Of a stretch of DNA of 64,000 nucleotides, positions 61,701 to 64,000 are shown piece after piece; within the stretch, counting starts at the first letter, position 1, and the number at the start of each line of letters is the position of its first letter. The notes beneath the pieces were generated by a model. It saw nothing but the letters and a program-made list of their open reading frames with translations. It searched no databases and had not been told where the DNA came from. A program made the translations under genes and the position numbers. Source of the stretch: Tribonema minus (taxonomy: Eukaryota > Sar > Xanthophyceae > Tribonematales > Tribonemataceae); NCBI GenBank assembly GCA_017506865.1, contig JAFCMP010000517.1, forward strand, positions 124,001-188,000, read 5' to 3'.

Positions 61701-64000
61701 GCACATTTCTTTGCTGAGCGCTGTTGCTGTTCCCACCCCTCGCGCCTGCAGCTGGCGTTCGTTGTCAAGCACTGGGCCAAGCAGCGCCAGATCAACTGCC
61801 CCAGCGAGGGCACGCTGAGCTCGTACGGATACCTGCTGCTGCTGCTGCACTACCTGCAGGTGCGCCTTTGTGCATACATACCCTGGTGCTTTGTTACCTA
61901 CCCACCTTCATGATCACACCCATGACTAGGGAAGTTCGAAGCCAAACCATGTTGAGCCGCGGTACCGAGCCGCGGTGCCTGTTGGCACCGAGTCCTCATC
62001 TGCCAAATGTACACTAGCCCCGACTTTCATAGTTCTGTACTTGGCAGCTTTTCTTTTTCCTCCTGCGCATCAACTCTTCTGTACACTCTGGCATTGTGCC
62101 GCCCCCCACCCCCCCCCTCCAACCACTTGCCACAGCAGTAGTGGCCACCCTCACCGCAGCTCCAATCTTTGTTCAACGCATGATGAAATCACTCATTTGC
62201 TTGGCGCCGCGGGCGCATTCGCACTCCCACCACTTGCCATACGCCAAAGTAGACCGACTGCCCTCACCACACATGCAATCTCTCCTCAATGCACGATAAC
62301 CCACCGATAAACAGCTTGTCGAAAATGCTCATTCGCGCGCTATCAAATGCTCAGTTTCACCGCATGGCGACAATGGCTCACTTGCACGACGACGCGCGAC
62401 TGCATTCCAACTTCTCCTCGACGCATGATGAATTCACAGACGACAAAACATGAAACGCGCTGATTGGCATGCTACTCAATGCTCATTTGCGCTCGCAGAC
62501 AAGGAACCCCCCCGTGGTCCCCAACCTCCAAGCCCTGCCCCCCGACTGGCCTGGACCCCCCGCCGCGGCCCCCACGCGCCCCGGCAGGGGGCTGCCCGAG
62601 CGGAGCACTGCGCACGCCAGCGATGGGCGCCTCTGCAACACGTACTTCTTCGTGCCGCCGCAGGGCAGCGACTGCCTGCGGCGCTTCGCCGCCCTCAACA
62701 CGGAGAGCTACGCGCAGGTGCGCGACGCGCCGTGTTACCGTTCATACTGCTGCGCTAATCAGGCTGTTTAGTTTTTTTAAGTATGTAGCGATTTTAATCC
62801 GGGGGGGGGGGGGGGGGGGGTCAAAGTTAACATCAATGCGCGCTTCGGCGCGCGCAACACGGAGAGCTACGCGCAGGTGCGCGACGCGCTGTGCTACTGT
62901 TCGTGTTGCTGCACTTGTGAAGCTGCGCTCATCGGAGCTGTGTTTAGTTTGGCAACGAGTTGAGTTTAAAGGAGGTCTTTGTTGAACCTTCGATGCGGCG
63001 CTTCGGCGCGCGCAACACGGAGAGCTATGCGCAGGTGCGTGGTTTGCAATGACGCGTTTCGTGTTGCTGTGCTCATCAGACTCTTTTTGACGACTTGTTT
63101 GGCGTCATTAGGGGCTCCACTTATAAGCTCAATGCGGCGCTTCGGCACACTCAACACAGAAAGCCACGCCCAGGTGCATCATGCGCCATGCTGCCCTTCA
63201 CGTTGCTGTGGTCCTCAGCTCTAACACCATACACATACTGGCTCCTTCGTGTCAAAAGGCTCATCTAGAACGTCAATGCAGCGCTGCGGCGGCCCTTTCG
63301 ACACAGAGGGCTACGCCAAGGGGGGGTGTGGCTGGCCCTGGCACTGCCCATATGGCCGCGCTTTCAGCCTGATTTTTTGTTTTATACGGCGGCTCGAGGT
63401 GCACCCCAGAAGGCTTGAAGTGCTTGCCAGCTATTGCAAAAACATTTGGCTGCAGCAACGTCCTCACAGACAGGTGCATCACAACTGCCTCTGAAGCGCC
63501 ATCCCGTGCCTGGCAGAAGGCTTGAAGTGCTCGCCAGCTGTTGCAAAAGCATCTGGCTGCAGCAACGTACTCACCGCGCCCAGCAATCCCTGGAACCTGC
63601 CGTCCTCCACTCATCGTTCCGCACCCTCAGCGACGCGCTGACCCACCTGCTACCTCGTGCGACCAGCTTGCACCCGCTGCCGTCCCCCATCAATCACTTC
63701 AATTTCTCTCGGCGACGCCCCCTCGCCGCCACGCGCCCCCACGCGCGCAGCTGCTGGCGGGCTTCTTCCGCTACTACGCGTGGGAGCTCGACATGCGCAC
63801 GCGCGTCGTGAGCCTGCGGAGCGGCGGCACGCTGCCCAAGGCCGGCAAGGCGGAGGCCGACGCGTGGGGCACGCACACGCGCCTCAGCATCGAGGACCCG
63901 TTTGAGACGTGGTACGACGTCGCGCACGTCCTCAAGTGGTCCAGGTGCGTCACTTGAATGAAGTAATTGAAGTTGATGGTACTGCACTCAGCATCCAGTA
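48285..64000 (+). CDS. WW-domain terminal nucleotidyltransferase (TUTase/non-canonical poly(A) polymerase), 3' end off window
   Basis: Fourteen exons: 48285-48330, 48645-48764, 49575-52615, 53006-53332, 53550-53857, 54487-54619, 56238-56399, 57496-57606, 58086-58181, 58935-59057, 60475-60582, 61752-61859, 62499-62717 and 63751-63944, continuing. All phases agree over 1698 residues. The N-terminus is Gly/Arg-rich with a pure poly-Gln run. A WW domain lies at about residues 505-537 ([22 protein letters not shown]), then Gln/Gly/Ser-rich sequence. A beta-sandwich-like block ([17 protein letters not shown]) precedes the catalytic core. The core has [16 protein letters not shown] with two metal-binding Asp, [15 protein letters not shown] with the third, [17 protein letters not shown] and a PAP-associated domain ([16 protein letters not shown]). 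Such enzymes add U or A tails to RNA 3' ends. The WW domain suggests recruitment by Pro-rich partners. Splitting into two genes is conceivable but the frame argues against it. Confidence 0.85.
49685..49744 (+). repeat. (CAG)20 poly-Gln tract
   Basis: Uninterrupted CAG triplets in frame in exon 3 of the WW-TUTase gene, coding about 20 Gln. Purity implies a young or unstable repeat. Further shorter CAG runs occur through the exon. Confidence 0.93.
54354..54408 (-). mobile_element. SINE-like retroposon, copy D, remnant
   Basis: Only the family's 3' end (complement of attaattctcacttagggcg and cgaaaaaacc) and a short ggcatctc from the other end remain, so the centre is deleted. It lies in the intron before WW-TUTase exon 6. 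Confidence 0.6.
54620..54826 (+). repeat. 100-bp echo array of WW-TUTase exon 6 end plus donor
   Basis: The block starting gccggacgcgccgctgagc occurs at 54565 (real exon), 54665 and 54765, an exact 100-bp period. It includes the last 55 bp of the exon, the GTATGT donor and the intron text gtatcgtgtagaaaaccatg. Each echo starts just after an AG, so it could in principle be recognised as an exon. Confidence 0.92.
55080..55595 (+). repeat. older scattered echoes of WW-TUTase exon 6 end
   Basis: More diverged copies of the same exon edge lie at about 55080-55136, 55407-55466 and 55553-55592, the first two reading gctgagcactgcgccgtcg-like text and running toward a GTA. The last is the shortest, as expected if they are older. 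Confidence 0.75.
55216..55383 (+). mobile_element. SINE-like retroposon, copy E, best preserved
   Basis: 168 bp bounded by a perfect 13-bp target-site duplication, gtacgtaagtatg, at 55203-55215 and 55384-55396, and ending in aataaaaa. No clear RNA polymerase III A/B boxes were found, so the ancestral promoter is uncertain. The copy sits between echoes of exon 6, splitting that array, and is in the gene's sense orientation. Confidence 0.9.
56480..56545 (+). repeat. echo of WW-TUTase exon 7 end plus donor
   Basis: Repeats the last ~47 bp of exon 56238-56399 (ctgtccacgctggtgcacag and ctggacgagcag) followed by the same gtgatgctcagcaagaatga intron start. One copy, slightly diverged. Confidence 0.85.
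56810..57370 (+). repeat. four echoes of acceptor plus 5' end of WW-TUTase exon 8
   Basis: Blocks starting with caggcgattggcctc or caggcaattggcctc occur near 56817, 56939, 57141 and 57293 ahead of the real exon at 57496. Each carries the AG and the codons for AIGL(T/A)Q.L.P...F. Two are nearly identical to each other through a shared tagctgctttgaagtc tail, so they were themselves duplicated as a larger unit. Confidence 0.88.
57665..57725 (+). repeat. echo of WW-TUTase exon 8 end plus donor
   Basis: Copy of the exon's 3' 50 bp (cggacgcgcctggaggacat through ggcgtgcctgag) with a following GTGTGAG, downstream of the real donor at 57607. With the upstream set, this exon is echoed on both sides. 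Confidence 0.88.
57745..57990. repeat. minisatellite based on cacagcgctcagcag
   Basis: About ten imperfect units of roughly 23 bp, each with cacagcgctcagc(a/g)gc, in the intron after WW-TUTase exon 8. The core cagcgctcag (reverse complement ctgagcgctg) also occurs singly elsewhere, for example near 1007, 10253 and 10483. Confidence 0.85.
58262..58430 (+). repeat. two echoes of the catalytic-motif exon (WW-TUTase exon 9) end plus donor
   Basis: The end of exon 58086-58181, encoding the catalytic [12 protein letters not shown], is repeated at about 58265-58302 and 58385-58424, each followed by GTGAGTGCGCAG. The period is ~120 bp and divergence grows with distance. Confidence 0.88.
58826..58892 (+). 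repeat. echo of acceptor plus 5' end of WW-TUTase exon 10
   Basis: Starts ccagggc and parallels the first ~65 bp of exon 58935-59057 (gagcctgcgagcg, atcgaggcggtggcc, ctcagtgct) with several substitutions. A further short echo of the exon's 3' end with its GTGAGA donor lies at 59150-59180. Confidence 0.8.
59845..60345 (+). repeat. echoes of acceptor plus 5' end of WW-TUTase exon 11
   Basis: Blocks reading ttttgctggaccctgacc, tgcaggaccgcgcgtacg and tgcaggaccctgcgtacg at about 59848, 60001 and 60278 copy the AG and first ~25 bp of exon 60475-60582 (codons DPAYGLE). They lie in a larger ~130-170 bp unit containing tgtacattctgccac that repeats through 59750-60330. Confidence 0.75.
60700..60765 (+). 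repeat. echo of WW-TUTase exon 11 end
   Basis: ctcgcggacccgcgcgcgcac and the following ggctaggccacctttt match the exon's last codons and the start of the intron at 60560-60610, diverged. Confidence 0.6.
62830..63330 (+). repeat. four echoes of WW-TUTase exon 13 end plus donor
   Basis: The end of exon 62499-62717 (cgcttcg, caacacggagagctacg, cgcaggtgcgcg) recurs at about 62832, 62996, 63129 and 63280, decaying from near identity to weak similarity with distance. A G-run at 62803-62820 separates the first echo from the exon. Confidence 0.88.
63408..63575. repeat. ~106-bp tandem duplication in WW-TUTase intron
   Basis: Two copies of a block starting cagaaggcttgaagtgct, at 63408 and 63514, with few differences. 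It does not match a recognised exon edge. Confidence 0.75.

Noticed and set aside
1-64000. tRNA, rRNA or retrovirus-like genes
   Set aside because: I found no tRNA cloverleaf B-box matches, rRNA cores or reverse-transcriptase/integrase motifs in the frames examined.

Overview
This window is nuclear DNA from a eukaryotic alga with a red-derived secondary plastid, most likely a photosynthetic stramenopile (haptophyte is the main alternative). Three unrelated genes (a PPR protein, a Rieske protein and a Cpn20-type co-chaperonin) start with a short signal peptide ending in an alanine-rich stretch followed by Phe (TTAAF, GADAF, SAAAF). This is the ASAFAP-type bipartite plastid-targeting signal. 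The DNA is GC-rich, genes carry many GT-AG introns, and exons are rich in triplet repeats coding poly-Q, poly-A and poly-G. I see no prokaryotic operon, CRISPR array, rRNA or tRNA, and no retrovirus-like element.

Layout: 1-4565 (-) plastid PPR protein running off the left edge; 4800-5847 (+) plastid Rieske protein; 8888-12690 (+) Siw14/Oca-type phosphatase fold lacking the catalytic Arg; 14593-18543 (+) 2OG-Fe(II) oxygenase-like protein; 20169-25615 (-) unknown gene built from tandemly duplicated in-frame exons; 26008-26533 a perfect 263-bp tandem repeat; 26577-29639 (-) Gln/Pro-rich protein; 30883-32856 (+) intronless coiled-coil/LRR protein; 33935-41544 (-) RCC1 propeller fused to a UBR-like zinc finger; 42170-43914 (-) RRP36; 44044-47472 (+) Cpn20, divergent from RRP36; 48285 to beyond 63944 (+) a very long gene joining a poly-Q/WW region to a terminal nucleotidyltransferase. 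Exon models were built by hand. For PPR, Rieske, Oca-like, RCC1-UBR, RRP36, Cpn20 and WW-TUTase every splice phase closes.

The most striking signal is not a gene. Introns are full of decaying tandem copies ('echoes') of the neighbouring exon edge, each taking the splice site with it. These copies sit downstream of the donor (exon 3' end plus GT), upstream of the acceptor (AG plus exon 5' end), or both. At least a dozen exon borders in four genes show this, sometimes as near-exact 100- or 101-bp arrays. One echo copies the end of an ORF together with its stop codon. A short SINE-like retroposon with target-site duplications is present in five copies, two or three of them inserted inside echo arrays, which gives a relative age.
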